This document shows positions 51,778 to 61,736 of a stretch of 64,000 nucleotides of DNA, in pieces. This DNA is from JACVRN01 sp963715565. GTDB lineage: Bacteria; Acidobacteriota; Blastocatellia; Pyrinomonadales; Pyrinomonadaceae. The first letter of the stretch is position 1. Every line of letters starts with the position of its first letter. The notes beneath the pieces were generated by a model, which was not told where the DNA came from, did not search any database, and saw nothing but the letters and a program-made list of their open reading frames with translations. A program made the translations under genes and the position numbers. Where the stretch lies: positions 5,766,001 to 5,830,000 of the forward strand of contig OY970256.1 of assembly GCA_963715565.1 (NCBI GenBank), in the 5' to 3' direction.

Positions 51778-52914
51778 ATGCCGAACAGGGCCGTACAGCT
51801 TTATCAGCTCGTCAGATCGACAAAGCGCGAGCGTGCGCTCGGGACAGTGATTCTGTTTGTCACGTCGCGCTGCAACGCTCTCTGCAAGACCTGTTTTTAT
51901 CACGCCGAGCTGAATCGTCCCGGCGACATGACCTTCGAGCAGATAGAGCGCCTCTCGCGCACCATGCCGCAGATTACGGACCTCTGGCTCTCGGGCGGCG
52001 AGCCCACGCTGAGGCGCGATGTCAACGACATTATAGATTGCTTCGTTCGCCGCAACGGCATCAATCGTCTTATCATCCCGACCAACGCTCTTATCAAGTC
52101 GCGCGTCTGCGAAGTCGTGGAGCATGCGCTCTCGCAGCATCCGAACCTGGACCTTTATCTAAATGTCGCGCTCGACGGCTACGGTAAGACGCATGATGAG
52201 ATTCGCGGCGTGCCAAACAACTGGGAAAAGACGCTCGATAGTTTGCGCGCGCTCGAAGATTTGAAAGAACGTTACGGTGACCGCTTTCGTCTGAACGTCA
52301 ACACGGTCGTCTGCGCCGACAACTACACTGAGATAGAACGTCTTTCGGATTTTCTCTGGGAGAATTTTCGTCTCGACGGACATTACTTCAACATCGTGCG
52401 CGGCGAGACCAAGGTTGGAGACGCTATCAAGGACGTGCCGCTGGAGATTTTGCCGGAGATGTACGCGCGCGTCGCTCGCCTGACGAAGCGCTACGGCGAC
52501 CGCATGTTCGCGGATGATGACGCCGCGCGCCGCTTTGTCAAAAACATGGCTTACGTTGGCACGATTACCACTCACTATCGCACGCAGCACGAAAATACTA
52601 TCAAGCCTACGGCGTGGCCTTTCCCATGCACGGCGGGCGAGACCATCGCCGTCGTTGATTACAACGGCGACGTGCGCGCCTGCGAGCTGCGCGAGAAGTT
52701 CGCGACGCTTTCGGATTACGATTACGACTTCGGCAAGCTCTGGGCTTCGGGCGCGCGTGCACAGGAACTCGAAGCCATAGACGGCGGCGCGGCCTGCTGG
52801 TGCACACACGTCTGCTTTATACACGATAGCTTGCGCCACTCGCGCCGCGCGCTCCTTTACGAAGTTCCTAAAAACTACGCCACGCGCGCACGATGGGAAA
52901 AAAGTAAGCAGTAA
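51778..52914 (+). CDS. radical SAM protein with SPASM-like C-terminus
   Basis: 378 residues. The radical SAM cluster motif CNALCKTC (C32, C36, C39) follows a VILFVTSR strand, and LWLSGGEPTLR is the GGE SAM-binding motif. The later half has PFPCTAGETIAVVDYNGDVRACELREKF and a CWCTHVCF Cys cluster, fitting auxiliary iron-sulfur binding as in SPASM or twitch domains. Substrate unknown; no precursor peptide is evident. The last residues (SKQ) and the TAA stop lie in the family H repeat. Confidence 0.82.
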   Translation: MPNRAVQLYQLVRSTKRERALGTVILFVTSRCNALCKTCFYHAELNRPGDMTFEQIERLSRTMPQITDLWLSGGEPTLRRDVNDIIDCFVRRNGINRLIIPTNALIKSRVCEVVEHALSQHPNLDLYLNVALDGYGKTHDEIRGVPNNWEKTLDSLRALEDLKERYGDRFRLNVNTVVCADNYTEIERLSDFLWENFRLDGHYFNIVRGETKVGDAIKDVPLEILPEMYARVARLTKRYGDRMFADDDAARRFVKNMAYVGTITTHYRTQHENTIKPTAWPFPCTAGETIAVVDYNGDVRACELREKFATLSDYDYDFGKLWASGARAQELEAIDGGAACWCTHVCFIHDSLRHSRRALLYEVPKNYATRARWEKSKQ

Positions 52915-53005
52915 GCAGTCGAACGAAAAGCTGCTCAACGCGAATTGCCGCTCGCTTTCTCTTACTGCTTACTGCTCACTGCTTACTGCTTACTTTCTTT
53001 TTACT
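52903..53005. repeat. heptamer inverted repeat, family H
   Basis: AGTAAGC units on the left (from 52903) and TTACTGC units on the right (52961-53005) around a CGAACGAAAAGC...GCTCGCTTTCT loop. It covers the stop codon of the radical SAM gene (52912-52914) and runs nearly to the atpZ start. Confidence 0.9.
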
Positions 53006-53009
53006 GCTT

Positions 53010-53225
53010 ATGCCGGAAGAAGAAAATGGAAATGAGAATCGCAGGGCCGGGTTGGCGTATGCTGCGGCGCTGACGCTCTTTTTTACGGTGGCGGTGCTGT
53101 TGGGGTTGGGCTGGCTGCTGGACCGTTGGCTGGGGACGGGGCCGTGGCTCATGGTCGGGGGCATTGTGGTCGGTTCAGCCCTGGGTCTTTACGAATTCGT
53201 GCGTATCACCTCAAAGCTTTCCTGA
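53010..53225 (+). CDS. AtpZ/AtpI family ATP synthase accessory protein
   Basis: 71 residues. A charged N-terminus is followed by two membrane helices (about 14-36 and 45-62), with the LGWLLDRWLGTGPWLMVGGIVVGSALG pattern of AtpZ/AtpQ-type proteins that help assemble the Fo ring or handle Mg/Ca. It heads the set atpZ, atpI-like, atpB, atpE. The ATG lies directly behind the family H repeat with no separate ribosome site. Confidence 0.78.
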   Translation: MPEEENGNENRRAGLAYAAALTLFFTVAVLLGLGWLLDRWLGTGPWLMVGGIVVGSALGLYEFVRITSKLS

Positions 53226-53262
53226 ATCATCCTGAAAAACATCGTGGCCGCCGCTCGACACG

Positions 53263-53736
53263 ATGCGCTTCGTCCGTGTAAAATCTTTTGCTTTGCTCAT
53301 GGAAGAATTCGTTAATAGTAGAGGGATGGGTGCGTTTGAGGATGCCGGGGGCGCGAGCCTTGAGCGGCGGCTCCTGCGCGGGATGATTGTTTCAATCCTG
53401 CTCGCCGTTTTAGTGAGCCTCATATTTGCGCCGTGGCGTGTGACGACCGGGCTCATCCTGGGCGGCGCGCTCGCCTTCTTTAATCATCACTGGCTGCGCA
53501 CTTCTTTGCGCACAGTGTTTGGCGGCAGCGCAGCCGAAGGCAAGAAACCGCGCATCGGAGCGGCGCGTTACATCCTGCGTTATTTCATCATCGCCATGGT
53601 CGTCGCCTCCGCCACGATGTTTGATTTAGTTTCCATAGGCGCAACGCTCGCGGGACTGTGCGCCTTTGCCGCCGCCGTCATGATCGAAGCAGGCATGCAG
53701 CTTTATTTCGCCATTCGTTATCGAGAGGAAAATTAA
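53263..53736 (+). CDS. ATP synthase subunit I-like membrane protein
   Basis: 157 residues; a second ATG at 53299 would remove 12 residues and fit the family better. Four hydrophobic segments are seen (near 41-58, 62-75, 105-125, 128-150), starting LRGMIVSILLAVLVSLIF and ending QLYFAIRYREEN. Place between atpZ and atpB and the topology match AtpI, which helps assemble the c-ring. Family match is by layout more than by motif. Confidence 0.65.
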   Translation: MRFVRVKSFALLMEEFVNSRGMGAFEDAGGASLERRLLRGMIVSILLAVLVSLIFAPWRVTTGLILGGALAFFNHHWLRTSLRTVFGGSAAEGKKPRIGAARYILRYFIIAMVVASATMFDLVSIGATLAGLCAFAAAVMIEAGMQLYFAIRYREEN

Positions 53737-53741
53737 AAGGG

Positions 53742-54680
53742 ATGTTCTGGTTGCTATCGGATAATCCGGAAAAAGTCGGCAAGGCCGCCGAGCACGCGGA
53801 GAAGTCAGGCGGTGCTGCTCATCACGAGCCGATCATTGTCGAGTTCGTCAATCACTGGCTCGGCAAGCCCGTGCACGAGTTTCAGGTGCATTACACCAAG
53901 CCGCTCTGGGATAAGTTCCTCGCCAATTTCGGCACTAACGCCGAGGCCGTGTTTGGCCCGTACACGGAAGCCAACGCGATTCCGTGGTACACGGTGATGT
54001 TCATCATCGCGGCTATCCTGAGCGTCATCGTCATCTGGATTTTGAAAGGCAAGCTCTCGGAAGATGAGCCGGGAAGCGGGCAGCAGACTTTGGAGGCGGG
54101 CATTCTAGCCATACGCGCTATGCTCGTGGACATCGTAGGGCCGCACGGCGTCAAGTATTTCCCGGTCGTCGCGACCTTCGGCATCCTGATTCTTATCTCG
54201 AACCTGATGGGACTCTTCCCGCTCTTTATGTCTCCGACCGCCGCGACGAGCGTCACCTTCGCGCTCGGTCTCTCGTCGTTCATCTATTACAACTACATAG
54301 GCATTAAAGAGAACGGGGTGTTCGGCCATCTCAAGCACTGGGCCGGTCCTATCTGGTGGATTGCGCCGCTGATTTTCCTGATTGAGCTGATAGGCAACAT
54401 GGTGCGCCCGCTCTCTCTGGGATTGCGTCTCTTCGGCAACATGTTTGCCGACGAAGCGGTCGCGGCCAACATCGCCAACCTGTTTCCGCCCTTTACGCAG
54501 TGGCTCGTCCCTATACTCCTGATGCCGCTCGGGCTCTTTGTGGCGTTGATTCAGACCTTCGTCTTCGTGCTGCTTTCGATGGTGTACCTGAGCGAAGTCT
54601 CGCACCCGCCGCACGACGAGCACCATCATCACGAGCCGGAAGTGGAATACGCAGAGGATAATTTGGTCGTCCCGGCTTAA
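53742..54680 (+). CDS. atpB: F-type ATP synthase subunit a
   Basis: 312 residues from the ATG at 53742, 5 bases after the previous stop. Subunit a forms the two ion half-channels beside the c-ring. It has LISNLMGLFPLFMSPTAATSVTFALGLSSF, then IELIGNMVRPLSLGLRLFGNMFADE with the essential Arg in the LRLFGN segment, and a final FVFVLLSMVYLSEV helix. The C-terminus is His/Glu-rich (HDEHHHHEPEVE), unusual for the family. The N-terminal 80 residues are a long soluble extension. Confidence 0.95.
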   Translation: MFWLLSDNPEKVGKAAEHAEKSGGAAHHEPIIVEFVNHWLGKPVHEFQVHYTKPLWDKFLANFGTNAEAVFGPYTEANAIPWYTVMFIIAAILSVIVIWILKGKLSEDEPGSGQQTLEAGILAIRAMLVDIVGPHGVKYFPVVATFGILILISNLMGLFPLFMSPTAATSVTFALGLSSFIYYNYIGIKENGVFGHLKHWAGPIWWIAPLIFLIELIGNMVRPLSLGLRLFGNMFADEAVAANIANLFPPFTQWLVPILLMPLGLFVALIQTFVFVLLSMVYLSEVSHPPHDEHHHHEPEVEYAEDNLVVPA

Positions 54681-55036
54681 TAGCAGAGCTTTTATAAAGA
54701 AGGCGCGCCTGTCGAGCGGCGCGGGCAAAAGTTAGTTGCGCGGCCCGCGCGCGTTGAGGCGCAAACAGTAGTCACACTTTTTCAAAAGCGCTTAAGCTGC
54801 AAGCTCTACCGAAGAGAAGGGAACAGCACTCGAAAGCAAGTTTTATAGGTTCAGACCGCAAACTCATATGCCTGCATCGCTCTGGCGCGCCGTTGTAAGA
54901 GGGGCGGCGAATACCGGGTGGGGGCGAAATCATAACCCGAGCTTTCGACTGTTTTCATTATCTTCATTCAGAGTTCGGCACGACATGCGCTTTTGTTTCG
55001 GAAGAGTCTTGCGAGACTCTTCAGAGGACATAGAAA
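54681..55036. other. gap between atpB and atpE
   Basis: 356 bases with no supported gene, long for an ATP synthase operon. An 86-codon frame (54868-55128) overlaps atpE in another frame and lacks any motif. I see no clear promoter, though atpE may have its own. Confidence 0.4.
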
Positions 55037-55357
55037 ATGAGAAGATTGAGATTTCTGTTTTTCGCAGTGGTCGGCATGTTGATGGCCGCAGCGCCCGCGC
55101 TGGCACAGGCCACACAGGTCGCGGCTGACAACGAAGCGAGCGTCAACAAGTACAAGGCGCTTGCCGCCGGTTTCGGTTTCGCATTGGCCGCCGGTCTGGG
55201 CGCTCTGGGCCAGTCGCGTATCGCCGCGGCGGCGGTCGAAGGCGCGGCGCGTAATCCCGGCGCTGCCGGTCGTATCCAGACCATGATGATTCTCGGTCTG
55301 GCGCTAATCGAATCGCTCGTGCTCTTTGCCCTGCTCATCGTGTTCGTTAAAGTCTAG
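55037..55357 (+). CDS. atpE: F-type ATP synthase subunit c
   Basis: 106 residues, against about 70-90 usual, because of a signal-peptide-like N-terminus (LRFLFFAVVGMLMAAAPALAQ). Subunit c forms the rotor ring. The two-helix hairpin has AAGLGALGQSRIAAAAVEGAARNPGA-type sequence with the conserved Arg-Asn-Pro loop, and GLALIESLVLFALLIVF with the ion-binding Glu92. Gln59 and Ser93 occupy positions that, with the Glu, bind Na+ in known Na+-type rings. The operon stops here: no b, delta, alpha, gamma, beta or epsilon genes follow. Confidence 0.95.
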   Translation: MRRLRFLFFAVVGMLMAAAPALAQATQVAADNEASVNKYKALAAGFGFALAAGLGALGQSRIAAAAVEGAARNPGAAGRIQTMMILGLALIESLVLFALLIVFVKV

Positions 55358-55380
55358 GCAGAGCAGCCAAAAGATAGATT

Positions 55381-55419
55381 AAAGCGGGTGAAGCTCAATA
55401 AAGCTTCACCCGCTTTTTT
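55381..55419 (+). terminator. Rho-independent terminator after atpE
   Basis: A perfect 15-bp stem (55381-55395 with 55402-55416), 6-base loop, running into a T-tract at 55414-55419. It lies 23 bases after the atpE stop, so the Fo operon ends here. Confidence 0.92.
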
Positions 55420-55453
55420 AGGTAGTAAGTCAGTGTAAGAGGAAGAAAGAATT

Positions 55454-55599
55454 AACAGGGATGGACAGGATAGACAGGATATAGAAGAAGTGATAAATGC
55501 AAAGTGCAAAGCGCAGAATTAAAGAATAGCTTTTCATTCATCATTTTGCATTTTGATTTTTGCACTGCTTTTATCCTGTTCATCCTGTCCATCCCTGTT
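55454..55599. repeat. composite inverted repeat: ACAGGATA arms around family D (copy 2)
   Basis: Outer arms (55454-55481 and 55572-55599) carry ACAGG at 9-10 bp steps and pair over 28 bases with few mismatches. Inside lies a family D heptamer hairpin (about 55494-55570, AATGCAA units). The rest of 55600-55946 shows no supported gene. Confidence 0.88.
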
Positions 55600-55946
55600 T
55601 GAATCCCTCTTTCATAAACTGACCCACCATCCTTTTTTATGTTCGCTTTAAAGCCCGTGTGTATTGTGCTGATACGCCGCATGTTTGAGGCTGTGCTCCG
55701 CGCGTGGCTTATTTTGAGGCAAGAGCGGGCCTTCACCCAGCTTGTAAAGTGGCATGCGCTTTGCCATTGTATCTATGGGTTTATGGCTCTCTTCAGTTTC
55801 CCCGAAAGCGGCATAGTCTTGTTAGAGTGTACAACTGAAAACCTGACAATCAAGGTCAAGCTCGAAGCCAACAACTCCGCGAGGAGTGTCCGTGGCGCGC
55901 TCTGTCACGTCTGCTCCGCTTCAGGCGACTACATGAGGAGGACATG

Positions 55947-57161
55947 ATGAGAAAAATTATTTTAGCTTTACTGATTTTACTGATGGCCGCGAGCGTGGCG
56001 GCAGCCGATACGGTTTACCTGCGCGATGGTCGAAGCATGCGCGGCACTGTGCTCGGCTATATCGGCGGACGCTTTGCCGTGCGCGTCGATCAGACGACGC
56101 AGATTACCGGTCCCAACAATACAACTCAGACGGCACAGGCTGGCGAGATAGTTTATCTTCGCCCGCGAGATATTGAACGTGTAGAGATAGACGGGCGCTC
56201 TTTGGACGACGCGCGCTTTGCGACGCGCAACGTACAGGTCGAGCTTGCACCAAACTGGATTGATTCGGGCGTTGACCTGCGGCGCAACCAGCGCGTACAG
56301 GTCACAGCCAACGGCACAATCTACGCCGGTCGCACGCGCATCACGCCCGCAGGTCTTCGCTCCACAGACCCGAACGCTCCGCTCCCGAACGCCGCCGAAG
56401 GCGTCCTTATAGGAGTCATCGGCGCGGACCCGTCCGCTCCTATCATAGAGCTTGGCGCGAACAGAGAGTTTACCGCCGACCGTGAGGGGCGTCTTTATTT
56501 GACGGTGAATCGCGGCGAGTACGCGGACGCGCGCGGCCAGTTCAGCGTGCAGGTGCGTCGTGAAGTGGACTTCGGACGCGGCGCGGGCCGACGCGCCGAC
56601 GGTCGCGTTGTTGAAGATGACGACTCGTTCGATCCCTTCGGGTCGGACACGAGCACTCCTGCCGCCGTGCGCTCGCGCAGAGGCGGGGATGGACGCGGTC
56701 GAGGCCGTAATGTCCCATTGGAGAGGACCGTCATCGTTCCCGCCACCTCGCGCGGCACTGATACCGGAATTGATTTACGCGTGGGCGATCAGGTGGCAAT
56801 CATGGCATCGGGTAATATCACGGCGGGACGCCGCGCGGGTGTCGTCTCGGCAGACGGCGGGCGCACCAGTGGGCTTGGCTCCGTGCTCGGCACGCGGCCC
56901 GTGCCGCAGGCGGGCGTCGGCGCGCTCGTCGGCTACATACGCACGCCCGACGGACAGGTGACGCAGGCCTTCCTGATCGGCAGCCAGAACACGTTCACGG
57001 CTCCTGCGGACGGGCGTCTTTTTCTGGCCGTCAACGATGACGACTACAGCGACAACAGCGGCCAGTTCGACGTGCGCGTGACAGTCACTCCGCAAGGACG
57101 GGCTGGCTCGTTGATGATTAAGGAAACGATGGTCGCAGGGAAGATTGGCTTGCAGTGGTAG
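55947..57161 (+). CDS. exported protein with two PA-IL (LecA)-like domains
   Basis: 404 residues from the second ATG of a pair at 55944/55947, because GGAGG at 55937-55941 is then 5 bases away. The signal peptide ends near AAAD. An SH3-like VYLRDGRSMRGTVLGYIGG start is followed by two copies of a PA-IL-like beta module: WIDSGVDLRRNQRVQVTANG...GVLIGVIG...YADARGQFSV, and DTGIDLRVGDQVAIMASG...GALVGYIR...DDDYSDNSGQFDVRV (about 325-390). In LecA this fold binds Ca2+ and galactose. Sugar binding here is inference. Confidence 0.8.
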   Translation: MRKIILALLILLMAASVAAADTVYLRDGRSMRGTVLGYIGGRFAVRVDQTTQITGPNNTTQTAQAGEIVYLRPRDIERVEIDGRSLDDARFATRNVQVELAPNWIDSGVDLRRNQRVQVTANGTIYAGRTRITPAGLRSTDPNAPLPNAAEGVLIGVIGADPSAPIIELGANREFTADREGRLYLTVNRGEYADARGQFSVQVRREVDFGRGAGRRADGRVVEDDDSFDPFGSDTSTPAAVRSRRGGDGRGRGRNVPLERTVIVPATSRGTDTGIDLRVGDQVAIMASGNITAGRRAGVVSADGGRTSGLGSVLGTRPVPQAGVGALVGYIRTPDGQVTQAFLIGSQNTFTAPADGRLFLAVNDDDYSDNSGQFDVRVTVTPQGRAGSLMIKETMVAGKIGLQW

Positions 57162-57340
57162 AGTTGAAAGGGCTGGTGCTTACGGGAGCGTCGGCCCTTT
57201 CAAGTTTCCGAAATTTTGGATGATGGCGTGCGCTTGATTAACTCTTGAATACGTTTCCCGGCTCTTCGTTGCGTCGAGCGGAAACTGTGTGATAGGCTCA
57301 AACGCACTTCAGCATATATAAAGAGGCGACGCGGTAACGA

Positions 57341-59071
<1,731 letters not shown>

Positions 59072-59077
59072 ATTGCG

Positions 59078-59160
59078 GATTTCGGAATGCGGAATGCGGA
59101 TTGAAGAATAAGAAGGAGCAAGCTGCTTTCTTTTCAATCCGCATTCCGCATTCCGAAATC
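59078..59160. repeat. heptamer inverted repeat, family E
   Basis: A perfect 28-bp inverted repeat (59078-59105 with 59133-59160) of GGAATGC-type units. It lies between the convergent kinase and lpxK genes and may end both transcripts. Confidence 0.92.
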
Positions 59161-59161
59161 G

Positions 59162-60229
59162 TTATGTCTGTACTGTCTCGCGCAGGAGCTTGCGCAGGGG
59201 ACGCTCGTCTTCAAATTCAATCTCAAGCTCGACAACGAAACAGGGAAGCTCAAAGCGTAGATGGCGGAGCTTGACGGCGTCCTTGGCGGTCGTCAGAAGC
59301 GCCTCGGCGTTGTGCGCTTGTGCTTCGCGTGTGATGAGGTCCGCGTCGCGCTGCGTGTAGACGTGATGGTCCGGGAAGGCGCGTGTGTATTCAAGCGCAT
59401 AACCGCTTCGCCTGAGGTGCTCGAAGAAAGCCTGCGGGTTTCCCAAAGCGCAGAAGGCCGCTGCCCTGTATGAGGAAGCAGGGGAGCCGGATGACGTAGA
59501 AGAGGAATGCGCGTCGCTTTCGCCGTGGCCGAGAGGGCGCACGACCCTTGTGCGCGAGCGCGAGATGATGACGGGCTGTTGGCCGCCGCCGAAGCGCTCG
59601 GCTTCGAGTTTGAGGTGGTGTAAATCGCTGGCCTGTTCGGCGCGCGTGATGATGATGAGGTCCGCGCGCCGTAGTCCTTCCAAGGGCTCGCGCAAACGCC
59701 CGTGCGGCAGAAGACGTCCCGCTCCCCAGGGGTTCGTCGCGTCCACCGTCACGATGTCCAGATTGCGCCGTACGCGCAGGTGCTGGAAACCGTCGTCGAG
59801 GATGAAAATCTCGCTCGCTAAATTTTCACGCGCCCAACGCGCAGCCGCGACGCGGTTCGCATCGCTCACGACGGCTGCCGCTCCGAGCAACATCTCTGCA
59901 AGGAGCAAAGGCTCGTCGCCAGCCTCCCTCGCATCGCTCAAAACACGCGCGCCGTCGGAAACAAGTACGCGCTTTGATTCATCAGCACGCCCGTAGCCGC
60001 GCGTCAGCACGCAAACGCGCAAGCCTTCGCGCGCAAGCGCAGCGGCAATCCACGCGGCGACCGGCGTCTTGCCCGTGCCGCCAGTCGTGATGTTGCCAAC
60101 GCTGATAACCGGAGCGCCCAAATCAAAAGAGGCGAGCACGCCCCTGCGATAAAGAGCGTGGCGCGCGCGCGTCACTGCGCCGTAGAGCAGCCCCAAAGGC
60201 TTGAGCATGGAAGGCGAAGACAAAAGCAT
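59162..60229 (-). CDS. lpxK: tetraacyldisaccharide 4'-kinase
   Basis: 355 residues from the ATG at 60229; the frame continues upstream into a heptamer repeat, and an ATG at 60208 is also possible. LpxK phosphorylates the lipid A disaccharide at the inner membrane. It has PVISVGNITTGGTGKTPVAAW (P-loop), VCVLTRGYGR, and FILDDGFQHLRVRRNLDIVTVDA, the family's DDGFQH motif. The gene follows kdtA, so lipid A and Kdo steps are linked and the cell has LPS. Confidence 0.94.
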   Translation of the reverse strand: MLLSSPSMLKPLGLLYGAVTRARHALYRRGVLASFDLGAPVISVGNITTGGTGKTPVAAWIAAALAREGLRVCVLTRGYGRADESKRVLVSDGARVLSDAREAGDEPLLLAEMLLGAAAVVSDANRVAAARWARENLASEIFILDDGFQHLRVRRNLDIVTVDATNPWGAGRLLPHGRLREPLEGLRRADLIIITRAEQASDLHHLKLEAERFGGGQQPVIISRSRTRVVRPLGHGESDAHSSSTSSGSPASSYRAAAFCALGNPQAFFEHLRRSGYALEYTRAFPDHHVYTQRDADLITREAQAHNAEALLTTAKDAVKLRHLRFELPCFVVELEIEFEDERPLRKLLRETVQT

Positions 60230-60234
60230 CTGAA

Positions 60235-60343
60235 GCAATGCAAAAGTCAAAATGCAAAATGCAGAATGAAAGCGAATCATTAAATCATTGACTCAATGAT
60301 TACATTCTTTTCATTCTGCATTTTGCACTTTGCATTCATCATT
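60235..60343. repeat. heptamer inverted repeat, family D (copy 3)
   Basis: AATGCAA/AATGCAG units and their inverse at the kdtA-lpxK junction. It encodes the last 20 or so residues of the kdtA frame and the lead-in of the lpxK frame. Confidence 0.88.
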
Positions 60344-61641
60344 TCCCAGAGGCGGTCCACTGTGCGCGTGGTCGGGCCGCGTTTACGGTCAACCACGGCG
60401 CGGGCTCGACCAATCATCTCCAGACGACGCGCATCGTCATGCAGAAGTTCCTCGAACACACGCAAGAGCGCGCCGGGCGCTTGCTCCGGAGTCAGGGGCG
60501 GCAATTGTACGAGCGCGTCCGCTTCCAGAAAATCATTAACGACGGCGGCAAAGTTTTTGGTGTCCGCGCCCGTGATGATGCATGCGCCCGCTTCGGCAGG
60601 CTCAAGCACGTTGTGGCCGCCAGCCGTCGCGATGCTGCCGCCGACAAAGACCAGGCGGGCCAGAGGATAAACGGCGCGCAATTCTCCAATCGAATCCAGA
60701 AGGACGCAGGCCGCGTGTTTATCCTCTTCCTTTGCCTCGTCCGAGCGGAGCGACCACGAGAGACCGGACGAATCGAGCAGCGCTCGTGTCTCTACAAACC
60801 TCTCAGGATGGCGCGGCGCAATCAAGAGTCTAGCAGTTTGTCCCAAGCCCGCTTCGTCGCGCCGCAAGTTTTGAAACGCTTCGATGACGATGCGTTCTTC
60901 AGGATCATGCGTGCTGGCCGCGACGATGAGCGGGGATGTTTCGTTCAGGCCAAAGCGCTCGCGCAAAGTATTAGTCAATGCGCGTTCGTCGCGGGTCGTC
61001 TGAAGATCGAATTTAATATTGCCTGAAACTTCAACGCGCGCGGCGTCCATTCCAAGCAGGCGCATGCGTTCGGCGTCGTCCGCCGATTGCATCAACGCGA
61101 GGTCCAGATCACCGACCACTCTTTTGATAAAGCGGCGGATGCGTTTGTAGCGGCGAAAAGATTTCTCCGAGAGCCTGCCATTGACAAGCGCAAGAAGCGC
61201 GCCACGACGCTTGCACTCGCGCAGGAAACGCGGCCATAGCTCCGTTTCCATGACGAGCACGATTTCCGGACGAACGCGGTTGAGAGCACGGCGCACAGTC
61301 CATGCCCAATCAAAAGGAAAATAAATAACGGCGACGGCCTCGTCGCGAAAGACCTCGCGCGCGATCCTCTGGCCCGTCAGGGTGATGGTGGAAACGACCA
61401 GCCTGTGGTTGGGGAATCTTTCCAGCATGGCGCGCGCTAAGGGACGCGCGGCCTGCGTCTCTCCGACCGACACGCAATGCAGCCAGATGACCGGATGACC
61501 CCCCGTCTTGATGACGGGAAGCCAGCCCAGCCGCTCCCCTAATCCCTGAACGTATTTCCCCTTTGTGAGCGCGTCGAAGAGAAAACGCGGGCTGAGCACG
61601 ATGATGCCGAGAGTGAAAAGAAGGCTGTAGAGAAGATACAC
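60280..61641 (-). CDS. waaA: 3-deoxy-D-manno-octulosonic acid transferase
   Basis: 453 residues from a GTG start. KdtA/WaaA adds Kdo to lipid A. An N-terminal membrane anchor (YSLLFTLGIIVLSPRFLFDAL) precedes the two Rossmann halves: WLHCVSVGETQAARPLAR with the catalytic Glu (about 62), then VVSTITLTGQRIA, and in the second half FVGGSIATAGGHNVLEPAEAG (about 335-355). The last residues (AKCKMQNEKNVIIESMI) come from the family D repeat, so the natural C-terminus has been replaced or extended. Confidence 0.94.
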   Translation of the reverse strand: MYLLYSLLFTLGIIVLSPRFLFDALTKGKYVQGLGERLGWLPVIKTGGHPVIWLHCVSVGETQAARPLARAMLERFPNHRLVVSTITLTGQRIAREVFRDEAVAVIYFPFDWAWTVRRALNRVRPEIVLVMETELWPRFLRECKRRGALLALVNGRLSEKSFRRYKRIRRFIKRVVGDLDLALMQSADDAERMRLLGMDAARVEVSGNIKFDLQTTRDERALTNTLRERFGLNETSPLIVAASTHDPEERIVIEAFQNLRRDEAGLGQTARLLIAPRHPERFVETRALLDSSGLSWSLRSDEAKEEDKHAACVLLDSIGELRAVYPLARLVFVGGSIATAGGHNVLEPAEAGACIITGADTKNFAAVVNDFLEADALVQLPPLTPEQAPGALLRVFEELLHDDARRLEMIGRARAVVDRKRGPTTRTVDRLWEMMNAKCKMQNEKNVIIESMI

Positions 61642-61649
61642 GAAAGTCT

Positions 61650-61736
61650 AAGTCCCAAATTCCAAGTCTCAAGTCCCAAGTCTCAAGTCCAAAGTCAAAG
61701 ACTCTCTGACGACTTGGGATTTGGGACTTGGGACTT
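61650..61736. repeat. heptamer inverted repeat, family A (copy 3)
   Basis: AGTCCCA/AGTCTCA units (61650-61696) and the inverse (61711-61736). It reaches into the efp stop codon and begins 9 bases from the kdtA start, filling the efp-kdtA junction. Confidence 0.92.

Noticed and set aside
54868..55128. 86-codon frame between atpB and atpE
   Set aside because: It overlaps the start of atpE in another frame and shows no motif or ribosome site.
55639..55947. 102-codon frame ahead of the PA-IL-like gene
   Set aside because: Composition is not coding-like, no family match is seen, and it runs into the ribosome site of the next gene.
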